A program made the position numbers and the translations under genes. From Thermomicrobiaceae bacterium (GTDB lineage: Bacteria; Chloroflexota; Chloroflexia; Thermomicrobiales; Thermomicrobiaceae): DNA of 6,551 nt. The notes beneath the pieces were generated by a model. The model did not search any database and was not told the DNA's origin. It saw only the letters and a list, made by a program, of their open reading frames with translations. The stretch covers positions 1 through 6,551 of the forward strand of contig JAICWZ010000112.1 in the NCBI GenBank assembly GCA_025966355.1. Direction: 5' to 3'. Shown here piece after piece: positions 1 to 6,455 of this stretch (position 1 is its first letter; every line of letters begins with the position of its first letter).

Positions 1-3000
1 CACCGCCCGAGAGAATTTCAGTATTGGAGGTCGTACCGCCTCCGGAGACGATCAGCTGACCGCCATTCGAGACCGTGGTACCGATGTCGATGCCGCCTGA
101 GAGCACGTTCTCGATGCCGCCGGAGAGCACACCTCCGCTGGCGATGTTCGTACCAGCATTGTCGAAGGTGCCGCCGTTCGCCACGATGCGGGAAGCGGTC
201 GCGCCCGCGGAAAGTTCGAGGAGGCCGCCAGCCGAGATCAGCACGTGATCGATCGCGCCGCCCGAGCGAACCTCGATGATGCCTTCGTCGGTCGTACCCG
301 TGCCGCTTGCTGTGATCGCCGTTACCTTACCGCCCGCATACACGATCTCGGTGGCGCCGGCCGAGACGAACTGATTGTGCGCCATCGTGCCGGAGAGATT
401 AACCGTTGCGCCGGCGTTGACGCCAAGCCACATCACGGTGCCGCCAGCATCGACGTTGAGGATGCCAGTGACGCCGTTGCCGGTGGTCGAATCGGCGCCC
501 GACACAGTGCCGCCCGCCCCAATCTCCGCGATGCCGCCCGAAGCGATGTTGACGTGACTGAGAGTCGTGCCCTCGACCAGCAGCGAGCCACCGCTGGAAA
601 CGAAGATATCGTGCGCGCTGTTGTTGCTCGTCGACACGGTGTAGGAGCCACCGCTGCCCAGGAAGATCATGCCGCCGCTAAGAACGTCCTCGCCGACGGT
701 CGTGCCGCCGGCAAAGATCGCGAGCTGGCCACCGCTTCCGATCGTTGCATGGCTGGCGACGCCACCCGAGACAGTCAGGATCGCCGTGTAGCCGATTCCG
801 ATCGTACCAGGCGGATTCGTCGCACCCGAAGCTGTCGCGTCGATGCTGATGCCGCCGGCAGCAACGGTCATGTGACCGCCGGACAGAATCTGAGCACCGG
901 TATCGACGCCACCGCTCGACACCACCTCAGAGCCGCCGGACGACAGAATCGTGCCGGTGGCGCTGCCGCCAGCCGATCCCGGCTGGCCACCGAACGGAGC
1001 TTGCCCGAGGCTGAAGAAGCCGCCGCTTGCGACCGTCGTGTCGGTCGCGGCGGCACCGCTCAAGACATTGAGGCTGCCGGAGTTGCCGACCAGGGTCGCC
1101 GAGACCGCACCGCCGGACTGTACCGTGACGTTGCCGTAATTGCCTCCCGCGCCAGACACCGTGGTTGAAACAGCCAGACCACCGGAGTTAACGCCAAGGC
1201 CACCGCCCGCTACGACCGTATGGCTCGCGGTGCCGCCCGCCGAGCCGGGCTGTCCGCCGAACGGCGCAAAGCCCAGCGCCATAAAGCCCTGGTTCTCGAC
1301 GGTGTCGCCAATGGCAGTGCCGCCAGCAAGAACGGTCTCGTTGGCGCCGGGATTGACGAGTGTTCCGGAAGTTTCACCGCCTGATGAGACGACCAGGTTC
1401 ACACCAAAATTGTTGTTGGTGTTGTAGCCGCTCAATACTGCGCCGGGCCCAACGGCGAGATTGGCCCCAGAGTTGAAAAAGATGTTGGGCAGTGTCGCGC
1501 CGCTGACCAATTCGAGCGTGGCGTACTGGTCCACTACCACGTTGCCGACCGAGGCGCCTCCAAACAGCTTGAGCGTACCGCCGCTGACGGTGATGCCGCT
1601 TGCCGTTGCGCCCGAGAGAAGATCGAGTTCGCCGCCATTGACGGTCGTGCCATTGGCCGCGGCGCCACTCGAGGCGGTCTCCTGGCCGCCGTAAAAGACG
1701 GTGACATTACTGGTCGTGGTGCCTGCCAGATTGAACGTTCCGGCGGAGAAGACGCTGATGTCGTGAGCCAATGCACCGGCAAACACGTTGAAGGTACCGC
1801 CCGCATTGACGCCGAGCTCGCCGACGGCTCCACTGGCGTAAACATTCACCGTGCCGTTCACCCCGTCAGTCAGGCGACCCGATGAATCGACAGACCCGGC
1901 CACGATGCCGCCGGACGAGACATTCAAGGTGCCCCCGCCTGCGACGAAGACATTGCTGGTCAGGGTACCGAACAGATTGAGCGTGCCGCCGCTGGAGACG
2001 GCTACGAAGGCTCCCGAGCCACCGGCCGAGATGTTCAAGGTGCCGCCTGCGGAAACGCCCGTGCCCCCGCCTGAAAAGCCGGTGATGAAACCGCCGGAAA
2101 GTACGTTCTCAACGCCGCCTGAAACGCCGATATTGTTCAGCGTCTTGCCCGCGACGTCCATCTCGCCGCCGGCATATATGGCGACATAGGAGGCGGAGCC
2201 GCCCGCCTCCACGTTGAGCACACCGCCTGCGGAAACGCCAGTGCCCGAACCGATCCCGCCGCTGATCAGCCCACCCGACATCACATTCAGGACGCCGCCG
2301 CTTCTGACACGGATATGATCCAGCTCGCCGCCGGACATCACGCTGATGGTGCCGCTGTCCGTGTTGAAAACACCGCTGCTACCACTACCGACGCCGCTCA
2401 TGACGCCGCCAGCGGCAATGATTGCGGAGCCGCCGGCCTCAACGTTGACATTGCTCAGCGTCATGCCGTGGACGACCAGCGCGCCACCACTCAGGACGTT
2501 GATGTCATGGGCAATGCCGCTCCCATCGACGTTGAGCTGGCCGCCGCTGCTGACGGTCGCGCCCTGATCGCTGCCGAAGACGTTCTCGGTGCCACCGCTC
2601 AGCACGGTGCCCGTCGTCGAGCCGCCGGACAGAACATCGAGCGTCTGTCCCGCGCTGATCACGAGGCCCGACGAGCTCTGGCCACCGCTTACAATGATGT
2701 CGGAGGCATTGGAGAAGGTAATGTCAGTCCCGCTGCCATCGGCAGCGCTGTTGAATTGGCCATTGAAAGTGTCTGCTGAGGAAAGTTGAAGGCTGAGCGT
2801 TCCGTGATCGGTGGTTGCAATGTCCAGTACATTGCCGGCGCCGAGGGTGACGCTGGTGATCTCGGACATGCTGATGCCGGTGAGGTCGATCGTATCACCG
2901 GTACCGAAGCCGGAAATGACACTCGAGGGCATGCTGGCGCCATCGATCTCGAGCTTGCCGCCATCGCTGGCAAAGATCACCGTTCCGGATTCGGTCGAAC

Positions 3001-5005
3001 CTCCGTTCAGGTCAGCCGTGCCACCTGAAATCGCCAATAGGCCGCCGGAAAGCAGCTGGGTGTTCGATGTCGTGCCGCCCGCAAAGACGTTGACGACACC
3101 ACCGCCCGACACCGTCGTTCCGATATCGACGCCACCCGCTAATACATTCTCGACGCCCGTGGACCACACGGATCCATTGCTGGTGAGCGTGCCAGCGAGA
3201 TTGAGCTCGCCGGGCCCGGAGATCGTGATGTTGTGCGCGGTTGCACCCGCGCTGACGTTTAGTGTGCCATTGAGGAAAATGCCAATATGGTCGACCGCAC
3301 CACCCGATAAGACATTGACCGTCCCACCCGAAATCCCGGTGCCATTGCCGGATACGCCCGTCACGATGCCGCCGGACTGAACAATCTCAGTGCCGCCGGA
3401 ATAAACAGCCACATTGCGGAGCACAGTGCCGCCTGAGAGAACATTGAGCGTGCCGCCCGCCGAAACGCCAAGATATGCGGCCGAGCCGCCGGCTGAGATG
3501 TTCAGGACAGCTCCCGCCGACACGCCGGTGCCGGAGCCCGAGGCGCCGCTGATCAGGCCGCCCGACATCACGTTCTCGACGCCGCCACCCGAGATGCCGA
3601 CATTGCTCAGTGTCGTGCCGTAGACGTTCAGGACGCCGCCGCTTTTGACGACCACATGATCCACCTGTCCGCCCGAGAGCACGGTGATGAGGCCGTTGTC
3701 GCCCGTAAAGTTGTTGACGCCCGTAGTGACGCTGCCCACAGTGACCGTGTTGGTCCCGCTCATCCAACCGCCGGACGAAACCGTGATGACGCCGCCAGCC
3801 TGGACGTTGACATGGCTGAGCGTCTCGCCATCGACGATCAGCGATGCATTGCTGGTGACGTTGATGTCATGTGCGCTGGTGTTGCCGGCGGACACAGTAT
3901 AGGCCCCGCCGCTGCCCAGGAAAATTTGGCCACCGCTGAGGATTGTTTCGCCGACGGTTGTGCCGCCGGCGAAGATCGCGAGCTGGCCGCCGCTTTCGAT
4001 CGTCGCATTGCTGACGACGCCGCCAGAAACCGTGAGGAGCCCCTGTGTCCCGGGCCCGCTTACACCGGAAACGGTCGCAGAGATGCTCTCGCCCCCGGCG
4101 AGGACGGTCTGGTGACCACCGGACAGAATCTGAGCGCCGTTGTCGATGCCACCACTTGAAATCAGCTCATTGCCGCCGGAAGACAGAATGGTGCCTGTCG
4201 CGCTGCCGCCGGCCGATCCGGGCTGCGTCCCGAACGGGCCCTGGCCAAGGCCCAGGAAGCCGCCATTCTCGACAATTGTGTCGGTGGCGGTCGCTCCACT
4301 GAGCACGGTGAGGTTGCCGCCGGATCCGATGATCGTGTCCGAAATCGAACCGCCGCTCGCAACATTTCCGCCGCCGCCGCTGGGTCCGGCCCCCGAGATC
4401 GTCGTCGAGACCGCAGAGCCGCCGACGCTGATGGAAAAGAATCCGCCCGACACGTTCGTGTCGCTCGCAACGCCGCCGCTCGACACGTTCATGCCGCCGG
4501 AGACGCCAATCGTCGTGTCCAGCGCGGAGCCGCCGCTCGAAATCGTTAGATTGCCGTAGAAGCCGTTGGCACCGCTGACCGTCGTCGAAACCGCCTCACC
4601 GCTGGTGATGACATTGAGAAATCCACCAGCCACCGTCGTATTGTTCGCCGTTCCCCCGGGTGAAACAGCCGATCCGTTGCCGGGATCGAACCCGAGGGTC
4701 ATCCAGCCGCCAGCTTCAACGGTGCCGCTATCCACGGTACCGCCGCTGAAAACGGTCTCGGCGCCGCCCGAGGAGACGGTCACGCCAGATGCCACGCCGC
4801 CGGAGTTAACCTGCTCCTGGCCGCCAGCAAAGACCGTCGTGCCCGTGGTCGTCCCCGAGTCGACCAGAAATCCGCCGCTCACATTCGTACCGGACGCGTT
4901 GGCGCCGGATTCAACGATCAGCGTACCGCCATTTGATATGGTATCGCCGTTTTCAGTGCTTCCCGATAGAACGTCGACGGTCACGCCGCTCGAAATCGTC
5001 TGCAT
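1..5005 (-). CDS. Giant strand-loop-strand repeat surface protein (AIDA-I/TibA passenger type), 3' end beyond the window
   Basis: The minus strand reads open from an ATG at 5005-5003 to the left edge, giving 1668 complete codons with no stop in my translation. The protein is almost entirely imperfect units of about 18-20 residues, such as SGGTLNVLSGG and SGGVASDTNVSGG: short beta strands joined by Gly/Ser/Asn turns. This is the passenger repeat of AIDA-I/TibA adhesins (AIDA repeat, O-heptosylation target repeat), which folds as a beta-solenoid. I read no cysteine, few lysines and abundant Ser/Thr, which fits a secreted glycoprotein. The start is secure: AGGGGAG precedes the ATG, and an in-frame TAG lies at 5029-5027. 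There is no signal peptide; the protein begins MQTISSGVTV, already repeat-like. Residues about 680-764 form a different domain. The heptosyltransferase gene lies 30 bases upstream, so the product is probably its substrate. Likely role: adhesion, aggregation or biofilm formation (inference). The C-terminus, either a beta-barrel or a type I secretion signal, is not visible. Confidence 0.93.
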   Translation of the reverse strand, partial: MQTISSGVTVDVLSGSTENGDTISNGGTLIVESGANASGTNVSGGFLVDSGTTTGTTVFAGGQEQVNSGGVASGVTVSSGGAETVFSGGTVDSGTVEAGGWMTLGFDPGNGSAVSPGGTANNTTVAGGFLNVITSGEAVSTTVSGANGFYGNLTISSGGSALDTTIGVSGGMNVSSGGVASDTNVSGGFFSISVGGSAVSTTISGAGPSGGGGNVASGGSISDTIIGSGGNLTVLSGATATDTIVENGGFLGLGQGPFGTQPGSAGGSATGTILSSGGNELISSGGIDNGAQILSGGHQTVLAGGESISATVSGVSGPGTQGLLTVSGGVVSNATIESGGQLAIFAGGTTVGETILSGGQIFLGSGGAYTVSAGNTSAHDINVTSNASLIVDGETLSHVNVQAGGVITVSSGGWMSGTNTVTVGSVTTGVNNFTGDNGLITVLSGGQVDHVVVKSGGVLNVYGTTLSNVGISGGGVENVMSGGLISGASGSGTGVSAGAVLNISAGGSAAYLGVSAGGTLNVLSGGTVLRNVAVYSGGTEIVQSGGIVTGVSGNGTGISGGTVNVLSGGAVDHIGIFLNGTLNVSAGATAHNITISGPGELNLAGTLTSNGSVWSTGVENVLAGGVDIGTTVSGGGVVNVFAGGTTSNTQLLSGGLLAISGGTADLNGGSTESGTVIFASDGGKLEIDGASMPSSVISGFGTGDTIDLTGISMSEITSVTLGAGNVLDIATTDHGTLSLQLSSADTFNGQFNSAADGSGTDITFSNASDIIVSGGQSSSGLVISAGQTLDVLSGGSTTGTVLSGGTENVFGSDQGATVSSGGQLNVDGSGIAHDINVLSGGALVVHGMTLSNVNVEAGGSAIIAAGGVMSGVGSGSSGVFNTDSGTISVMSGGELDHIRVRSGGVLNVMSGGLISGGIGSGTGVSAGGVLNVEAGGSASYVAIYAGGEMDVAGKTLNNIGVSGGVENVLSGGFITGFSGGGTGVSAGGTLNISAGGSGAFVAVSSGGTLNLFGTLTSNVFVAGGGTLNVSSGGIVAGSVDSSGRLTDGVNGTVNVYASGAVGELGVNAGGTFNVFAGALAHDISVFSAGTFNLAGTTTSNVTVFYGGQETASSGAAANGTTVNGGELDLLSGATASGITVSGGTLKLFGGASVGNVVVDQYATLELVSGATLPNIFFNSGANLAVGPGAVLSGYNTNNNFGVNLVVSSGGETSGTLVNPGANETVLAGGTAIGDTVENQGFMALGFAPFGGQPGSAGGTASHTVVAGGGLGVNSGGLAVSTTVSGAGGNYGNVTVQSGGAVSATLVGNSGSLNVLSGAAATDTTVASGGFFSLGQAPFGGQPGSAGGSATGTILSSGGSEVVSSGGVDTGAQILSGGHMTVAAGGISIDATASGATNPPGTIGIGYTAILTVSGGVASHATIGSGGQLAIFAGGTTVGEDVLSGGMIFLGSGGSYTVSTSNNSAHDIFVSSGGSLLVEGTTLSHVNIASGGIAEIGAGGTVSGADSTTGNGVTGILNVDAGGTVMWLGVNAGATVNLSGTMAHNQFVSAGATEIVYAGGKVTAITASGTGTTDEGIIEVRSGGAIDHVLISAGGLLELSAGATASRIVANGGTFDNAGTNIASGGVLSGGIENVLSGGIDIGTTVSNGGQLIVSGGGTTSNTEILSGG
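965..1021 (-). repeat. Long-loop SLS module 4 (LGQAPFGGQPGSAGG)
   Basis: Residues about 1329-1347 read GFFSLGQAPFGGQPGSAGG, followed by SATGTILSSGG. This is the counterpart of module 2 in super-repeat copy 1. The four long-loop modules come in two pairs, spaced about 450 bases within copy 1 and about 270 within copy 2. Confidence 0.75.
1232..1288 (-). repeat. Long-loop SLS module 3 (LGFAPFGGQPGSAGG)
   Basis: Residues about 1240-1258 read GFMALGFAPFGGQPGSAGG. It corresponds in position to module 1 of super-repeat copy 1 but in sequence is closer to modules 2 and 4. This suggests conversion or re-duplication among the modules. Confidence 0.75.
2186..2326 (-). repeat. DHI / GTGVSAG module, second copy lacking one SLS unit
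   Basis: Residues about 894-940 run LDHIRVRSGGVLNV, then directly MSGGLISGGIGSGTGVSAG and LNVEAGGSASY. Compared with 3473-3665, one 18-residue SLS unit is absent at the VLNV/MSGG junction with the frame kept. This indicates that the solenoid changes by whole rungs. Confidence 0.7.
2714..2968 (-). other. Non-SLS domain embedded in the repeat protein (GFGTGDTIDLTGI domain)
   Basis: Residues about 680-764 of the repeat protein break the SLS pattern. They read SDGGKLEIDG, then VISGFGTGDTIDLTGI (core at residues 699-711), VTLGAGNVLDIATTDHGTLS, LQLSSADTFNGQF, and end ADGSGTDITF. The Gly-Gly spacing vanishes, Asp rises, and longer beta strands appear. I recall very similar blocks, with a GDTIDL core and a GSGTDI-like end, repeated in large alphaproteobacterial surface or secreted proteins, where they cap or separate repeat arrays. 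No catalytic motif is visible. Possible roles are a spacer, a ligand-binding beta-sandwich, or a site using Asp for calcium binding; the sequence does not decide. Confidence 0.7.
3473..3665 (-). repeat. DHV / GTGVSAG module, first copy
   Basis: Residues about 448-511 run QVDHVVVKSGGVLNV, then a YGTTLSNVGISGGGVENV unit, then MSGGLISGASGSGTGVSAG and LNISAGGSAAY. The order recurs at 2186-2326 without the middle unit. Related GTGVSAG or GTGISGG loops also occur near 3321-3370 and 2041-2092, giving four copies of this Gly/Ser-rich loop in the protein. Confidence 0.7.
4205..4264 (-). repeat. Long-loop SLS module 2 (LGQGPFGTQPGSAGG)
   Basis: Residues about 248-267 read GFLGLGQGPFGTQPGSAGG. The unit has two prolines and an aromatic residue where ordinary SLS units have a short Ser-Gly-Gly turn. 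It is followed by SATGTILSSGG, and the equivalent module in super-repeat copy 2 has the same continuation. Confidence 0.75.
4652..4711 (-). repeat. Long-loop SLS module 1 (WMTLGFDPGNG...SPGG)
   Basis: Residues about 99-118 of the repeat protein form a unit with an extended loop, WMTLGFDPGNGSAVSPGG. This is the most diverged of four such modules: it keeps the hydrophobic-Leu-Gly-Phe entry and the PGG exit but lacks the PFG and QPGSAGG motifs. It opens super-repeat copy 1, as module 3 opens copy 2. Confidence 0.65.
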
Positions 5006-5007
5006 GG

Positions 5008-5014
5008 CTCCCCT
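5008..5014 (-). promoter_or_regulatory. Ribosome-binding site of the repeat protein
   Basis: On the minus strand AGGGGAG lies two bases before the ATG at 5005, within a G-rich tract that also holds GGGGG at 5020-5016. With the in-frame TAG at 5029-5027, this fixes the start. The AGGGGA core is identical to the 3' arm of the hairpin at 5056-5041. Confidence 0.7.
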
Positions 5015-5028
5015 GCCCCCAAGCCACT

Positions 5029-5056
5029 AAAAAAATCAATTCCCCTTTGCAGGGGA
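5029..5056 (-). terminator. Hairpin plus T7 run at the gene junction: possible weak terminator or attenuator
   Basis: The minus strand reads TCCCCT-GCAA-AGGGGA (5056-5041), a perfect 6-bp stem closed by a GCAA tetraloop. ATTGA follows, which includes the TGA stop of the heptosyltransferase, and then seven T's (5035-5029). The T run starts five bases after the stem, farther than in a strong intrinsic terminator, so partial termination or a role in mRNA stability is more likely than full termination. The stem also encodes the last residues of the enzyme. Confidence 0.4.
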
Positions 5057-6394
5057 CGCTTTCTTTACTTTCGCCCCGACCGGAAAGCCGGGTATGCGCC
5101 GAATAACTTGCTTGACATGGTCGGCTGTAATCAGCCGCGTGCATTCGAATTGCCGTGCCGTGTTGGCGTGCCGCGGACACCAGAGAAAGTCCTTGTGGTC
5201 GAAGCGCACGCGCGGATCGTTCCAGCAGCTGTTGCAGGCGTGATAATTGATGATGCGGTACGGCGTATCGAATTCGTTGGTGGGATGCGTGAAGCCGGAG
5301 ATCATCACGACCGGCGTGCCCGAGGCCCAGGCGAGCCATGACAGCCCGCTCGAAAGTCCGATGAAGAAATCTGCATGCTTGAGATAGCGGTAGCGCTCGC
5401 TGAGCGGCTTGTCGCCGGTCTCGTCTTCCACGCCATTGGGAATGTGATTCCAGATCAGCTGGGTGCCGTGCGTCGGCTTCTGATCGATGCAGACGACGCG
5501 ATAACCCGATTCCTTCAGGAAGCTGATGATCTCGCGCCAGCCATGAGGATTATTCCAGTATTTGCTCTGGGTCGTGCTTTGCACGGCGATGCAGACGTAA
5601 GGCTCGGCAATCGGGCGAGTATCATTCTTGATGACAATGCGAGGCGCTTCCTCGGTCGGATCGACACCTAGAATGTAGCCGGCGGTCCGGTGCAGACCGA
5701 CGTGGCGGAAGTCCGTCGGCTGATAGACGCAATCCTTGTCGTCGAAGAATAAGCCGATGCTGTAGGTCGCGTAGTACCGCTCCGCCTTGACCTCTTCGTG
5801 GGTTATGAATTCGATGTCCCGATAGGCATCCTTGAACAAGGTAATCAGCGGCGCGCCCATGGCGCAGGTCAGCTTGCAGCCGTGCTTTTCCTTGAACTTC
5901 ACCGCGTAGGGAAACCATCCCATGGGATCGCCGAGCGTGCCGACGGGAAATTGAATCAGAACTTCGCGGTCCTTGGCGCAGTATTCGTGCTTGAAAATGC
6001 TCTCGCCCTTGCGTGCGATCTCGACGCCGAAGCGCACGTAAAAGCGCTTGCTGCTGTTGACGTAGCCGCCGGCGAACTCGGTTTCGAAAAGGATATTGCC
6101 GGTATCGAGATCGCGAAGCCTGACCTGCCAGGGCTCTTCGCTTTGCGGGCAGACAATTCGAGCGCCGTCGTTGAAGTCGAAAACCACGCCGTCCGTAGCA
6201 CTCTGCGTCGGCTTCGACGCCGGTGCGGGATAGGCGCGCTTCTGCTCACCACTGCTCGACACTGAGCCGTCTGCTTTCGCGACCGGTGCCGCGCTCGAGT
6301 CTTGCACGAGCGTCCGACTGTCGTTTAGCGGAGGAAAGTCCACAACCGCATCAATTCTGGCAGCATCACCCTGGACCGGGAAAGCAACATTCAT
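5036..6394 (-). CDS. Autotransporter strand-loop-strand O-heptosyltransferase (Aah/TibC family)
   Basis: A 452-residue protein from ATG 6394 to TGA 5038-5036. The family transfers heptose from ADP-heptose to serines of SLS repeats in the cytoplasm before export. Residues 1-67 are a low-complexity Ala/Ser/Pro/Asp stretch. Residues about 70-150 are strand-rich (VVFDFNDG, WQVRLRDLDTGNILFE), matching the N-terminal beta domain of TibC. GDPMGWFPY (155-163) begins the GT-B fold and holds the likely catalytic aspartate, D156. QSTTQSKYW (272-280) and FIGLSSGLSWLAWASGTPVV (344-363) form the nucleotide-sugar site. C387, C390, C406 and C418 (CNSC, WCP, ECT) match the four-cysteine iron finger of TibC. 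The tail is Lys/Arg-rich. The ATG has GGTGA nine bases upstream; an in-frame TTG at 6403 would add three residues but lies too close to that site. Family members are usually near 400 residues, the excess here being the N-terminal extension. The family call is firm; the exact substrate is inferred from the adjacent repeat gene. Confidence 0.93.
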   Translation of the reverse strand: MNVAFPVQGDAARIDAVVDFPPLNDSRTLVQDSSAAPVAKADGSVSSSGEQKRAYPAPASKPTQSATDGVVFDFNDGARIVCPQSEEPWQVRLRDLDTGNILFETEFAGGYVNSSKRFYVRFGVEIARKGESIFKHEYCAKDREVLIQFPVGTLGDPMGWFPYAVKFKEKHGCKLTCAMGAPLITLFKDAYRDIEFITHEEVKAERYYATYSIGLFFDDKDCVYQPTDFRHVGLHRTAGYILGVDPTEEAPRIVIKNDTRPIAEPYVCIAVQSTTQSKYWNNPHGWREIISFLKESGYRVVCIDQKPTHGTQLIWNHIPNGVEDETGDKPLSERYRYLKHADFFIGLSSGLSWLAWASGTPVVMISGFTHPTNEFDTPYRIINYHACNSCWNDPRVRFDHKDFLWCPRHANTARQFECTRLITADHVKQVIRRIPGFPVGAKVKKASPAKGN

Positions 6395-6403
6395 GTCATT
6401 CAA

Positions 6404-6408
6404 TCACC
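6404..6408 (-). promoter_or_regulatory. Ribosome-binding site of the heptosyltransferase
   Basis: GGTGA on the minus strand lies nine bases from ATG 6394 but directly abuts TTG 6403. This spacing is the reason for choosing the ATG over the longer TTG start. Confidence 0.5.
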
Positions 6409-6426
6409 AATCAAATAATTCTTCTT

Positions 6427-6455
6427 AACATTCCTGTAACCCTTTGAGAAGTCAA
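6427..6455 (-). promoter_or_regulatory. Candidate sigma-70-type promoter for the operon
   Basis: On the minus strand TTGACT (6455-6450) resembles a -35 box. After a 17-base spacer, AATGTT (6432-6427) could serve as a weak -10 box with 3 of 6 consensus bases. Transcription would start about 25 bases before the heptosyltransferase ATG. The -35 box and spacer are good; the -10 box is poor. Confidence 0.35.

Larger units (their letters stand above)
1..1398 (-). repeat. SLS super-repeat, copy 2 (cut by window edge)
   Basis: Module order matches copy 1: ETVLAGGTA and FMALGF; VSTTVSGAGGNYGN; LGQAPFGGQPGSAGG; GAQILSGGHMTV; GSGGQLAIFAGGTTVGE; SYTVSTSNNSAHDI; LSHVNI; IDHVLI; GIENVLSGGIDIGTTV; TTSNTEILSGG. 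Bases 703-780 match 3961-4038 with about 11 differences by eye. The offset between copies changes along the block (3258 at 703, 3240 at 881, 3039 at 72), so whole SLS units or loop codons have been gained or lost since the duplication. The last visible residues correspond to those just before the non-SLS domain of copy 1. Confidence 0.75.
3036..4809 (-). repeat. SLS super-repeat, copy 1 (complete)
   Basis: This block of the repeat protein, residues about 66-657, has an ordered set of modules that returns in 1-1398. In order of translation: ETVFSGGTV and WMTLGF; VSTTVSGA..YGN; LGQGPFGTQPGSAGG; GAQILSGGHQTV; ESGGQLAIFAGGTTVGE; AYTVSAGNTSAHDI; LSHVNV; VDHVVV; GVENVLAGGVDIGTTV; TTSNTQLLSGG. It then runs into the non-SLS domain. 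It carries several SLS units absent from copy 2, including about 60 residues near residues 156-216. The edges are set by eye and are approximate. Confidence 0.75.

Noticed and set aside
245..1168. A 307-residue plus-strand reading frame, with further long plus-strand frames at 2315-2779, 2811-3380, 3656-4159 and 4566-5030.
   Set aside because: They lie opposite the repeat gene. Their Pro/Ala/Val-rich or Arg/Asp-rich content mirrors GGC/GCC-rich repeat codons, and none resembles a known family. The minus-strand frame explains the whole region.
1..5005. Possible CRISPR or tandem DNA repeat array suggested by the recurring GCCGCC-rich pattern.
   Set aside because: The periodicity is about 54-60 bases with strong third-position drift and variable unit length, as expected for a coding protein repeat. 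There are no identical repeats with unique spacers.
5798..6265. Plus-strand open frame of 155 residues opposite the heptosyltransferase, plus shorter frames on both strands there.
   Set aside because: Shadow of a gene with clear family motifs; there is no supporting ribosome-binding site or motif.
6401..6403. TTG start giving a heptosyltransferase three residues longer.
   Set aside because: It abuts the GGTGA site, whereas the ATG at 6394 has normal spacing and is the stronger start codon.
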